A DNA stretch of 64,000 nucleotides from Hymenoscyphus infarciens (lineage: Eukaryota; Ascomycota; Leotiomycetes; Helotiales; Helotiaceae): NCBI GenBank assembly GCA_001414345.1, contig LLCB01000153.1, positions 62,001-126,000 on the forward strand, given 5' to 3'. A model generated the notes under the pieces. The model did no database searches, had not been told where the DNA came from, and saw only the letters and a program-made list of their open reading frames with translations. The position numbers were made by a program, and so were the translations under genes. This document shows, in pieces, positions 37,382 through 48,000 of this stretch (within the stretch, counting starts at the first letter, position 1; every line of letters begins with the position of its first letter).

Positions 37382-38065
37382 GCTTCGAGTCTTAGAACGG
37401 TAAGTGGAAAGGGGAGGGGATTCTTTTCTCCTAACAAACAGGGATGGTTTGAAGTATAGCTTTCGTGTTTTTGTTAGCCTACTTTCTTTCTCTCGAGGTA
37501 AATGAGATATTATCTAACTTGATAGCGATTCACTTACGAATAGCCTGGAGTACAATTTCCAACACGGGGTTTTTTTCACAAGCGAGCCGTAGTGGTGTGT
37601 TTTGCATAGAGTAGCTAGACATCACATATCTCAATCAATTGTCCATGGCTATGGCTCAACCAAATTCAGTGCCCTGCGGGTGCGGTCGCGATCCTAGATA
37701 CCCGGCCAACACAGCCTTTCCCAAAGCATACATACCAACATCATACCAACAACAAAACCCTGTCTGCCAAAATAAAACTAGGTACGTAAGAGAGTTGGTT
37801 ATTTAATCTCTGGCACCTTTCTTTCTTCACCATTCGTGCGAAATTCGAGTGCCCTACCCTCACGCTATTTAAGGCTCCTGGGGGCCAATTCTTTATTTAG
37901 GCTGTTCGTTTCAAGATGGGGTGCGATGCTACAAGTCCAGGGGTAAAAATCACCCTAGGTGAAGGATCAACATTATTCAAATTAAGCGGGTCCGTAGCCC
38001 TAAGCTTTCCGTTGGGTCTCTATCGATGCAGGTCTTTACATCTTGGTGTTTGCGTCTACTCGGTA
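37382..38065. other. Intergenic between convergent HET and ankyrin genes
   Basis: No gene recognised. It contains the 3' ends of both flanking transcription units. Confidence 0.5.
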
Positions 38066-39664
38066 CTAATAGTGACTAGCCCATTCCCACGTACATTCAG
38101 AGATCACCACGCCTCGTATGGTAACAGGTTTTTCATCATAAGCGATAGTCTCTGTCTCTTGTGCACCGAGTGCGACCAAATGATTGATAACCCACTGTCC
38201 TGCCCCCTGTTTCGCGCAATTAATTGGGAGTCCACTGGCGTACTCGTAGCCTTCGTTGAGGGAAACACCCGCTTCAACGAGAAGGGTAATGGTGGTTAGG
38301 TTCCTGGAGCATATCGCATTCAAAAGTGCACTTCTACCAACATCACCTTCTTCTCTGGAGGTTAAGTCGGGGAATATTTTGAGGAGCAAATCAACAACAC
38401 GATTTTGACTGTGTTTTGCAGCGCTCTGTAGAGCTTTGGTAGAGTCGGCACCTAGTTCCAGGAATAGCTCAACTACTTCTTCCTGTCCACATTCAGCAGC
38501 AACCTCAATTGGTAGACTGCCGTCTCTGCTGGGCCCATCAAAGTTGACATCCGCTCCTCGCTCTATGAGAAAACGTATCATGCTGGTGTTCCCATAACGT
38601 GCGGCTATAGAAAGCGTACCACGATTCGAACGGCGAATGTCTGGGTATGGGAACGCGTGGATGTCTACCCCATTGTCGAGGAGATGTTGCAATAGATCCT
38701 TTCTATCGCAGCGAATCGCTTCCCATAGCATTTCATTTCCCAGCCCAGGAAAGTCTGATAGAGATTTCCCAATAATCTGAAACATGGTTTTGATGAGATC
38801 AAGGCGTCCGGCTATTACACCCGCTTGAACTGCGCGTAGATATTCGAAACTAGTAGAGGATAGTTTATGCTTTTGTAATAACAATAATTCAACAATATCT
38901 TTATAGCCACCGAGCATTGCCGCTCGCAAAGCGCTGGCCGGAGGATCACAATATGATGATAATCCCCAGAGTCTCCAAGACGATTCTACTCTCTGAGGTG
39001 TCCAGTCTGCACTTTCTCGTTTGCTGGGTTCACCGGGTAGAAAGTACAGGTCCGGACGGGCGCCGCAATTTAGGAGATATCGAACAACATCGAGCCGTCC
39101 CCATGCAGCTGCGATAATTAATGGCCGCCCAAAGTATGGTGTAATGCCGTTGATTTCAGCCAAGGTAGACGGAGATTCCAGGAGGTATTTGACGAGTGAT
39201 AGGTTGCCAACGACGATACTGCCACTTAAGAGATTTTGTGCTTCCAATTTGGCGTTGACGGGCTCGTCGCCCCAATAGGGTACAGAATACATAAGACCGA
39301 CAGCTTCTGCAATAGACTGGTGTCGGTAGCTGACTTGCACCTCATCTGTCTCACCAATGAGGGTATCAAGCGTGGAATTAACAGTTTTGAGAACAGAAAG
39401 ACGAGTTTTGCTGTTCGCTTCCGCAGAACGTGACTTGGCAAGCAAGATTTTGCCCCGGAGAGTAGTGCCCATGAAGTATACCAGGTCTGGCGTAGCGGGG
39501 TCATCAATATCAACTATTTTACTGATCAAAATAGCCTCGAGGATGGCAGCATTAAAAGATTGAGAAATCGTTCTTAATAGAACCGCCTTGCTAATACCAA
39601 CGGCGAGGACGACGTGATTGATAATGAGGGTGAAAATATCCGGGAGAGCTTGAATGTCGTGCAT
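38066..39664 (-). CDS. Ankyrin-repeat protein
   Basis: Single exon of 532 aa. The first 55 residues, MHDIQALPDIFTLIINHVVL and onward, resemble an F-box-like helix bundle found at the start of many fungal ankyrin proteins, but the match is weak. From about residue 180 at least seven ankyrin-like units are visible, for example PLIIAAAWGRLDVVRYLLNC, ALRAAMLGGYKDIVELLLLQ, TLSIAARYGNTSMIRFLIER and PIEVAAECGQEEVVELFLEL. There is no signal peptide or membrane helix, so an intracellular protein-binding role is likely. It ends 685 bp from the end of the HET gene on the other strand. Partner and function are unknown. Confidence 0.88.
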   Translation of the reverse strand: MHDIQALPDIFTLIINHVVLAVGISKAVLLRTISQSFNAAILEAILISKIVDIDDPATPDLVYFMGTTLRGKILLAKSRSAEANSKTRLSVLKTVNSTLDTLIGETDEVQVSYRHQSIAEAVGLMYSVPYWGDEPVNAKLEAQNLLSGSIVVGNLSLVKYLLESPSTLAEINGITPYFGRPLIIAAAWGRLDVVRYLLNCGARPDLYFLPGEPSKRESADWTPQRVESSWRLWGLSSYCDPPASALRAAMLGGYKDIVELLLLQKHKLSSTSFEYLRAVQAGVIAGRLDLIKTMFQIIGKSLSDFPGLGNEMLWEAIRCDRKDLLQHLLDNGVDIHAFPYPDIRRSNRGTLSIAARYGNTSMIRFLIERGADVNFDGPSRDGSLPIEVAAECGQEEVVELFLELGADSTKALQSAAKHSQNRVVDLLLKIFPDLTSREEGDVGRSALLNAICSRNLTTITLLVEAGVSLNEGYEYASGLPINCAKQGAGQWVINHLVALGAQETETIAYDEKPVTIRGVVISECTWEWASHY

Positions 39665-39904
39665 CTTGGTCGTTATCGAGTGAATCTCTGATGCTTGCCC
39701 AGGGAATGCAAAAGTTTAAAGAAGTATAGATGGGTAGTTGACTTTGCTTAGCATGAGCAACGTAACGAACGCGAAGAGATAGGGTGTTCAAATGTCGCAG
39801 CAAAAAAAGGTGAGGGGAGCCGATGCGACACGCTGTTGGTTCTTCACAAAGGGTTGCAAGAATGTTGGTTCTTGATTTTAAGAAGATGAGGTGATGTTGG
39901 TTTT
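39665..39904. promoter_or_regulatory. Shared upstream region of two divergent genes
   Basis: A 240-bp interval between the ankyrin start and the orphan frame at 39905. No motif was recognised. Confidence 0.3.
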
Positions 39905-40336
39905 ATGCGAGTGGATGGCGTGTGGGTCTGCAACTTAGCGAGGCGTTCCGCCGACACTACACCTGGCACGAAGGTCCCACTCAACGAAATGGGTTTGCAA
40001 AGTTTCATAGTTGCATCCAAAGATGCTCCTGGAGGGGCCACGAATTTCAAAGCAGCATTTCTTACCAATATCCCGAACAAAGAGTTTCGGGATATCACCA
40101 GACAGAACTATAACGACAAGAACCGACCCTTCAACCAGGCCCTTATTTTCCCCCGTGGAACTCCAGAATTCGATCGCTATATGGGAAGTCCAAGCTTCAA
40201 CAGCAAGTTCTTCTCTTTTGCAAATCATCACGAGGCTATTGGTAACAAGGTTCCCGACAAGGTTATTGTTATTCCTAAGCAGGCGGAAAATTCCGGAAAT
40301 GAACTTACTGTTGCTGTCGTCTTTAAAGATGCTTAG
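39905..40336 (+). CDS. Orphan 143-aa protein, possibly a truncated gene
   Basis: A single frame of 143 aa with an in-frame stop closely upstream of the ATG. It has no signal peptide, no membrane helix and no motif I recognise. The sequence is rich in Asn, Phe and Lys (QNYNDKNRPFNQALIFPRG, SPSFNSKFFSFANHHE) and has two regular hydrophobic ends (LQSFIVASKD, DKVIVIPKQ, LTVAVVF), which looks like real beta-rich coding sequence rather than chance. Starting so abruptly, it may be the remaining part of a longer gene or have an upstream exon that I could not find. Confidence 0.45.
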   Translation: MRVDGVWVCNLARRSADTTPGTKVPLNEMGLQSFIVASKDAPGGATNFKAAFLTNIPNKEFRDITRQNYNDKNRPFNQALIFPRGTPEFDRYMGSPSFNSKFFSFANHHEAIGNKVPDKVIVIPKQAENSGNELTVAVVFKDA

Positions 40337-40885
40337 ATTGTGGGTTTTATGCAGTTTTCATTAGCATGGTTCAGAGAAAGGTGGATTTTTAGACTTTTTT
40401 ATGTTTTCGTTTTTGTTTCAGGTTTGAACAATGGGGGCTTCATGTTTCAAGTAGAAGTTATATCTTTTAGAATATACTCGCTTATATAAACGCAGCTCAT
40501 GAGACTTACTGCCTACAGAGGCAAAGTGAAGTTTTAAGACAACAAAATACTTAGAAACCAATAGCAAGCGACATTGTGCTACCTCTATTGGAGAACCACA
40601 AGCATCACGAGGTGGCTACTTTTGATGGTCAGCAGCATTAGTTGGCTTAGGGTAAAAAAATGAGGGAGCGTGCTTCCCCACATACTAGAGAGGTAGTGCT
40701 GATCACGGAAAACATTTTTCTGTTCATCTATGAGCAAAGGAACGTTCTTCTCCTCTAAACAATCTTGGTCATAAGACCGCTCGAGTTATTAAATTATTTG
40801 AGATTTTTATAGTAAAATTCTTAACTCAGAAAGACTTCAGATAAATAAAACGATGGATATACTTTTAACAAAAATCTGATCGTCG

Positions 40886-41660
40886 TGTGTATTCTAGATT
40901 GATTCAGTTGTTCTAGAGATTGGAGTAATAGGGCGTCCCGTATATACCAAAAGCCGGAATCGACTAAATCGCAAATCGCAAATCGCAAATTACAAAAGTT
41001 AAGAGACATAGCAAATCTTAAACTATATTACCCTATTCTCTTGCCCCCTTGCTCTCTTGCTCTCTTACTCTCTTGCTCTCTTATTCTATTCTTCTATATA
41101 TTACGTATACTAAGAGAGTGTAGGAGAGGGCGGGAGAGTAGGAGAAGGATAAGAGTGAGGTAAGGGGGTGAGCAAACATTCCGGGGGAATGTTTTTCCTA
41201 GCGTGGGTAAGGGGAGTTTAGAGCAAACATTCCCCCTACTCTTCCCCCCTTCCCTCTTCCCCCCTTCCCTCTTCCCCTCTTCCCTCTTCTCTTCTTTCTC
41301 TTTCTCTCTTATTTAGTTCAAAATAATAGGAATAATACGATATAAGAGTTAGGTAATAGGGATCGATAGCGAGGAGGTAATATTACTACTATATACGTAA
41401 TACTCGTTCTCTCTCTTTATCCTTTAATTAGTTACTATAGTTAAGACTATCTAGTCTTAATATAGAGAGGGGGAGAGAGGGGAGAAGGAGGGGTGGGAGA
41501 GAGAACTTAAATTAAATAATATTATACTTTATACTTATAAAAAGTAACACTTTACGATTTACGATTTACGATTTGCGATTTAGTCGTTTCCGACTTTTGG
41601 TACATACGGGATGCCGTAAGTAATTAATCTTCTTGAACGATGGTCGGAAACTAGTGGTTT
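40886..41660. mobile_element. Long inverted-repeat element Y with 11-bp flanking repeats
   Basis: The arms 40894-40990 and 41554-41654 are imperfect inverted copies; the best block reads CCCGTATATACCAAAAGCCG in the left arm against CCCGTATGTACCAAAAGTCG in the right arm's complement, followed by CGACTAAATCGCAAATCG in both. The inner ends are short ATCGCAA/ATCGTAA tandem repeats. The 11-mer TCTGATCGTCG directly abuts both sides (40875-40885 and 41661-41671) in direct orientation, like a target-site duplication. The interior is low-complexity CT/GA-rich and AT-rich sequence without a frame. Confidence 0.65.
41036..41095. repeat. CTCTTG-type microsatellite
   Basis: Degenerate runs of CTCTTG/CTCTTA lie in the interior of the inverted-repeat element. 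Confidence 0.75.
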
Positions 41661-41877
41661 TCTGATCGTCGCAACCTTCCTCACGTCTTTAAAGTACCCA
41701 GAAATTCTCGAAGAAAAAAAACTCCGGCTCAATTTAGAATCCAATAAACGACTTAGATATCTCAGGATAGCGGCTTTCATTTTTTCCTCCAAATAGCTAT
41801 TGATGATCTGATGTAAAGTAAGAATATTAACCAACTTCGGTATTGGAAAGAGAAATAACTTTCCGACAGCCCAATCA

Positions 41878-43659
41878 TCAAACCACAAGACCCTGTTTCC
41901 TTACAATAGGATACACATACCCCCCATCCGAAAGCTCTGCCGTAGGCCCATACCACCTCACTAAAACACGTCAATACCCCTTCAAAGAATGTAAAAATAA
42001 GACTTACAATTAACAGTCATCTCCCCACCCCCAGCAGGCGCAGGCAACCAATTCCCCGTCCAATTCCCATTCCTCCCAGTCGGCTCTCTATCAGCCCTCT
42101 GAATCAAAATCTCAAACTCGCCATCCCTGCCCTCCCCCTCATCTCCATAAACCATCACACCATCCCAATAAGTCAAGTTACTCCGATCGCCAAGCGAATA
42201 CCTATCCAATCCATTAGGAATGAGATAATTCGTACTATTGTAAGCCGTTAAACTCCAAAAGCCCTTCACTGGTGGCTTTCTACTGAATGTGAGGATGTAT
42301 GATTCATTTGCTCTCAAGCTCATCGCGCCGAGTGTTGAGCTGGGATCCTGGTATGTAGGGTATAAAGCTTGATCTTGTTTCAGTTGGAGATAGCCAAACC
42401 ACGCTATGAATGTCCTTGCTACATATTCGTTGTGGAAATCTCCACTGAGGGAGGGGAGGAGGAGTGACCATCCGTTTTGAGAAAAGAGGTGGTTGGTAGG
42501 TGTTTCTCGCAAAGCCGTGATGGAAGCAATTATTTGGGCAAAGATGAGGGTGTAGTTTAATCCAGCGGGAGGGGTGTATGCTCCTGCTGCAATTCCCGCG
42601 TTTTCGAGGGCCCCTGTTACGATTTTGATATCATCTTTTTGTTCTGGGGGGTTGGAATCGGTGACAGTAGCGAGAAGTTGGAGAGTCTGAGTTACTTGAG
42701 AAACACTAAGTTCATATGGGAGAAGAAGCGCAGCAACTGACAGCGCGCCGTTTCCAAGTAGTTCTGTTGTGAGAGGGGCTGCGACTTTTTGTCGCGGAAT
42801 GGTTCGGGTTTTGAATTGTGCTTGGAGGTTGTGTACTTCATCGAGGTCCGCTCCGTTGTTCTTGACCACGATTCGGGCCATGATACTACCATAGGCTGTC
42901 GGGTATCTGATTGTTCCTTTGTATTTCGACTTTTTGCTGTTGTCTGGCTGGAATCCAGGTTCTTTGTCCTCGCCCACGAAGGTAAGGAGGTAGTCACCAG
43001 GTTGACTTTGGCCGACGAAGCCGAGATTGGCGAAATTATCACCATGCCTATTAAAAATCAGCGTGTGAACAGTCAGAATCCCAAATTTTCTTCAAACTCA
43101 CAGATCATAGAATGGTACAACATAAAACCGATCGGCCGGGACTTCAGGCACAGTTACCACGACATCAGAACAAGAAAGATCGATCGCTACTCTGGAATAG
43201 AGTGTATCAACATTTGGCCGGACGAGGACCTCGGAAGTTGCTGTGGCGGTGTGGTTTTCATGCTGGAAGGTGTTGGTTCCCACTGCTCTGATTGTGGGTT
43301 CGAATGTTTGAACATATAGTATGAGAGGATAGCCGTACTATGGGTCGAATGTCAGTGTGGGCCTTGCTAAATTGTTCAAAATGGTCTAGCACAATTGTTT
43401 AGGAGGATTTAGGAAATTTGAAATTGTGGTTTGTTGAAAGCTTCCGAGGCAACAATTATGATTGTGACAGAAAGGTTGTATATTAAGATAGAAGGGTGCG
43501 GGAGAGCAACGACGGGGCGTCTTATGGAGGTCTTAAACGTACTATCAAAGCGAAAGCCGTAGCATTGTCGGCTGGGTTTTGTGCCTTTATATCGGAGGTG
43601 CCTTGTGCGTTTACAAGACGGCATGCCAACGGAAGAAGAAAAATAGCAAGGGAATACAT
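41878..43659 (-). CDS. Secreted DUF1254/DUF1214 family protein
   Basis: Four exons (43543-43659, 43102-43337, 42008-43047, 41878-41960) give 491 aa; exon 1 is only 39 codons and the last exon 26. MYSLAIFLLPLACRLVNAQG is a signal peptide. The N-terminal DUF1254 part has YGYPLILYVQTFEPT, VLVRPNVDTLYSRVAIDLS and the donor-spanning FYVVPFYDLHGDNFANLG. The C-terminal DUF1214 part has LGAMSLRANESYILTFSRKP, KGFWSLTAYN, and, in exon 4, LRWYGPTAELSDGGYVYP. Several N-x-S/T sites fit secretion. The family is frequent in bacteria and fungi and its biochemical role is not established. The 3' end lies about 220 bp from inverted-repeat element Y. Confidence 0.92.
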
Positions 43660-45081
43660 TTTAAGGTATAGAAAAAGGGTAAAAATAAAAAACAAAAACC
43701 GTACCTAGAGAGGAGTATATATATACATCTCTCCAAACTCCCTTCCCTCCAAACTCCAGGCTTCAACAACTGTTCAGCTGAAGGAAGACTTTGGTGACGT
43801 ATCAGCACCCTTCCGAAGTTCCCATTTACTTCCGAGAGCAACTTCGCCCCATCTTTTCTTTCTAGCAGGGTGCGTATAAAAATCATAGTATTAAGCCGAG
43901 CGACAATATATTCCCAAAGTAGTAATTGAAGAAGTTACGCTCTCACGTCAGCCGCTGATCAATGTTCAGGGGTGGCCTGATGCTAAGCGAATCTCGGAGG
44001 CATGATTCTCGTTCTTACAGTGGCTCGCGGTGGACCTCAAAGTGGGCAGGAAATAGCCAGTACAATTCAACGTTACCTTAGATACTTTAGAACAATAACA
44101 CATGATTGCTCTAAAACACCTAGGTTAAGTAATAGTCCTACTTTTGTTTCAAGCGCTTAGGATAGTTTACCTGGCTTTACCCTAGAAAGTTGGAACAATG
44201 AGGGCTCGAAAGGCAGGTACGAACCTGAAGTATCTCCTGCCACTTTTGTTGTCCATTGCGAGAGTGCGTCAGGTTAGCGTGTAGCCAGTATCCATCGGGG
44301 TGCCTTGAAATCCTATGCACCTATTCTAACTTGATTGCACTTCTTATTAATTCTTTCCAGCTGTCTCTGGTCGAAATAAAGTAGGTGAACGCACGAAGTC
44401 AAAATTTCAAACTCCTCCAGATGTCACCAGAAAGAAAACTCGTAAACCTTAGGAAATATGTCTACACCTTAGGGACAACACCCGCACTATACGACCTCGC
44501 TCACACATGCCACTAAAAAACACACCACTCACAAAAAATCGACAATCATACACATACAACCCAGTCATTATATTTGTCTCCCCCCGAAGTTCTTCACTAC
44601 AAACACTAGACCACCATCACAAATCTCGACCTTTAAAAAAAAGTTATCTCCCATTCATCCCCATCCCATCCTAAAATTGCTACCACACAATCCCATCGCA
44701 ACTACACCAAAGTATTCCTGTTCCCTCCATCCAAATTCCATTCCACTCCATCCCATCCCATCCATCAATGGAAAAAATGGAACAAACCCCATACAAAACA
44801 AGAGACAAAAAACAAATTCAGGAACCAGCGCCCGCCCATATTCATGAACCCCCTAACTTGGTTAGAAGATCGCATTCAATTACCAGGTATGCAAAGTTTA
44901 TGTAAGAACGAAAACAAACACATGATATTTCGCCCCCAAGAAAAGCATTTCAGTCTTGGTCTTTGAAATGAAAAGAAAAGGCAATTCGCTTGCTTGCTCG
45001 CTGGACAAAAATTCACACAAAAAACAAGAGCAAAAAAAAGCAAATACAGAATTGGTATCGTGCCTAGAAAACGGTTTAACA
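43660..45081. other. Gene-free interval with one MITE-like copy
   Basis: It holds the promoter of the DUF1254/1214 gene, MITE-like copy C at 44038-44247, and a C/A-rich 3' UTR of the AT-hook gene. No further gene recognised. Confidence 0.5.
44038..44247. mobile_element. MITE-like repeat, copy C
   Basis: The inverted ends AAAGTGGGCAGGAAATA and TATCTCCTGCCACTTTTG bound about 210 bp. The interior TTTAGAACAATAACAC and CTAAAACACCTAG matches copy B, and GAAAGGCAGGTACGAAC matches copy A. There is no frame. Confidence 0.65.
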
Positions 45082-48000
45082 TCATCGTCGACCCATTCCC
45101 CTCAACAAGCGTTCTCGCATATCATGCTCGCTATCAAAAGCATTACTCATCCCACTACCGGCCCCTCCATACCCAGAATGAGCATGCGAATTAGTATGTG
45201 CAGAATTATTCGATCCCCTTGAGACACGCAAAAGGTCTTGGGCACTCTGGTCAAAAGCGCTGAGACCAGTGTTGCTCGTACCGTACAAGCCAGCGCTGCT
45301 CACAGAAGATCGAGAATGTGCGCTTGAGTTCGTGTTGGTGCCCCCAAGTCCAACACTTAAACCTGCTTGTCCATATCCCCCAAGACTCGCTGTATTTCCA
45401 CTACCACTATGACCAAGAGACTCGAGAGTTGGCAGATCAATGTAGGGGGCATCCGAGAATTGGCTGTATTGATTTTGACTCTGACTTTGCTGAGTGGATG
45501 GCGCTTGAACATGTGATCTTGAAGAGGAGTAAGATGTCGGTTGTCCCATGGAGTGCGTACTGGGGGTCCTGTATGGGTTTTCGGCCTGTGTGAAAGAGGG
45601 AGATGCCTGTGCCAAGTTGTTTTGGTTTGTGGTACGATAGTTGGATTCAGTTTGGGAGAAAGAAGGCGATGGCTGAGCTATGTGAGGGCTCGCAGTTCTG
45701 TATGCTTCGGCTTGCGAAAATTGAGGAGAAGATTGAGCCATGGTGTTTTGTGACATTCCACTTTGACCCAAGTTATGTGAACTAGAGCCTCTATAGGTGT
45801 TATTGTTATTCAGCTGAGGAGAAGCAGTTTGAGTGCTGCCGTATAATTGTGAGGCTTGGTGGGAGGGGTATTGCTGGTTATAGGAAGCAGCACTTTGACT
45901 TCGCTGACCAAAATATGACCCTGAAGAGGGCCTTGATGTGTTGTCTTGGGATGTTTTCTGCTCGCTTCGTTGAGTAGGTTGCTGGCTTCCTTGTTGGGAT
46001 TTTTGGTGCTGCATTTGTTGCGATGCTACAGCTACCGTCTGCTGTGGGGGAACTGATGAGGGCTTTGATTGCTGGCGTACGTGCTGCTGCTGTTGTTGTT
46101 GTTTTTGTTGCGTTTGAGGCATGGTTGGAGTGTGGCTGCGACCATTTTGCTGCGACAAACTTGCAAACCTCTCATAATGAGCCTCCAAGCCTTCCGCCGG
46201 AGGCCGAGATACGGGTACACTCTGCTGGGAAGAGGTAGTTTGGGACTGGGAGGATACGGCCTGGGAATCGGGAATAGTACTTGGTGGTATGGTTGGAGTA
46301 GCAGCACTGACTACAGAAGCAGTTTGAGTTCGGGATGGAGGCTCAACTGGCTTGGCGGCCGGTGCCTTGGGCTTTCGCTGACGCTGTCTTTTTGCGGGCG
46401 GTGGGATGGGAGTTTCAACTGAAGCCCATTGAATTGCATCCTTGGCCATGTTTGTCATATCATTAGCGGCTGCCAGTGAAGCACTGTTTGGCATTTTGTG
46501 AGTAATCTGGTGTTGTTGTACCTGCTTAGTCGGCTGAACTTGGGGTGTATATTGTTGTTGGACTTGCTGTTCGTGTTGCTGCGCTTGTTGATATAGTTGG
46601 TGCGGTTGTGGCAGTGGTTGCTCTTGTACCTGGGGTGAAATTTGTTGCTGAACCTGCTGTTGAACCTGCTGGGCCTGCTGTTGTGGTTGGTTGTGGACCT
46701 GCGGGCTATTTTGTGAGGGATATCCCGAGGAAGCAGTACTATTAGGGACTGTTTGAACTGCCTTGGGCTTTGCAGGTGCTCGCTTTCTCTTTACCCCGCC
46801 CTCTGCTTGTGTCTTTTTAGGTGGCAAGATTGGAGAAGGTACAGGAGCAGTGTTATTAGTAGGCATGCCCATCGAACCATCAACACCCCTGAAAGCCTGT
46901 AGGACAGCACGTTCTTCCGGGCTTAGTTCATCTTCCATTGGAACCGCTGATTGGCCGCCGTGATTCTTTTGCGTGTTGTTTTGCCATGCCTGATTTGAAT
47001 ACTGAGGTACCGGGGCTGGTTTTGCTTGGGGGATTATTGCTGGGTGATAGCTGTTCTGGTTCTGATTCTGATTCTGGTCTTGCTGATCAGACTGCAAAGC
47101 GTCTATTGCCGCGCCAGCCAGATCCTGGGCCTGTAGCGCTTGGTGGGCATCTGATGTTTGCTGTTGTCCATCCTGAAATTGATCCATACCAGAACCTTCA
47201 GGCTGCCCATCTTTCCGCTTTTTATTTGTAGAGCCTTTTGGCCTTCCCCGTCCCTTTCTCTTCGAGGCACTGGCGGATACATTATTATTTGAAGCTTCTG
47301 CTGATGGGGGTTGGGCAGGAGTGTGTGGGGCCGGCTGTTGCTGCTGCTGCTGCTGCTCAGGTTGTTTGATATTCTCGGTGGCACCATTGTTTAAAGCGCC
47401 CGTATCAGGAGCACTAGGAGCTTGGGGGTTGACTTCCGCCAAATTTTGAGGTAGTCCCCACGTAGGGGCGGAGACTGCTGGTCCATACCCATATCCATTC
47501 ATCGAATTTGGTTGCTCTGCTGAAGCTACCGGAGCACCACTTGATGGAGTCATTTGATGACCTTGGGACGCACGATTCTTCTTTTTTCCTCCTTCTGGCA
47601 CCTTTATAATTTCCGGGCTTTTCGACGAAAGATCGGGAAAGATTTCGGCAAGCCACCCAATAAACAACGCACCGGTTTCTCTTGTATTCGCGCTTTCTGG
47701 GAAAATGCCATCTTCTGGTGGAGGTGCCCCCGGAATCCCGCCAAAATAGGCGACTGCTTTGCATATCTGATCCACGACCGTAATTGGGTTGATACTTCGT
47801 AGTAACGTCAGGAGCCGCGCCTGTTCCATTTTCGTTTCGTCTGGGGCTAATGGTCTTGCCTGTCGTTTATCGTCTCTGGCGAAAGGGGATCCACGATTCG
47901 CGCCTCGGTTGGCTTCGTTCAAAGTGGCATCGAGTCCTCTTTTCTTTGGCGCAACATATTTCTCCTGCTGAGCTGCCTTAGCCCGTGACGCGGTATTCTC

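Larger units (their letters stand above)
40337..41877. other. Gene-free stretch holding inverted-repeat element Y
   Basis: Apart from the element at 40886-41660, no coding signal was found. The right end includes the 3' UTR of the DUF1254/DUF1214 gene. Confidence 0.5.

Noticed and set aside
41036..41095. Array of short CT-rich repeats that could suggest a CRISPR-like array
   Set aside because: Units are only about six bases, contiguous and without spacers; it is a microsatellite in a eukaryotic genome.
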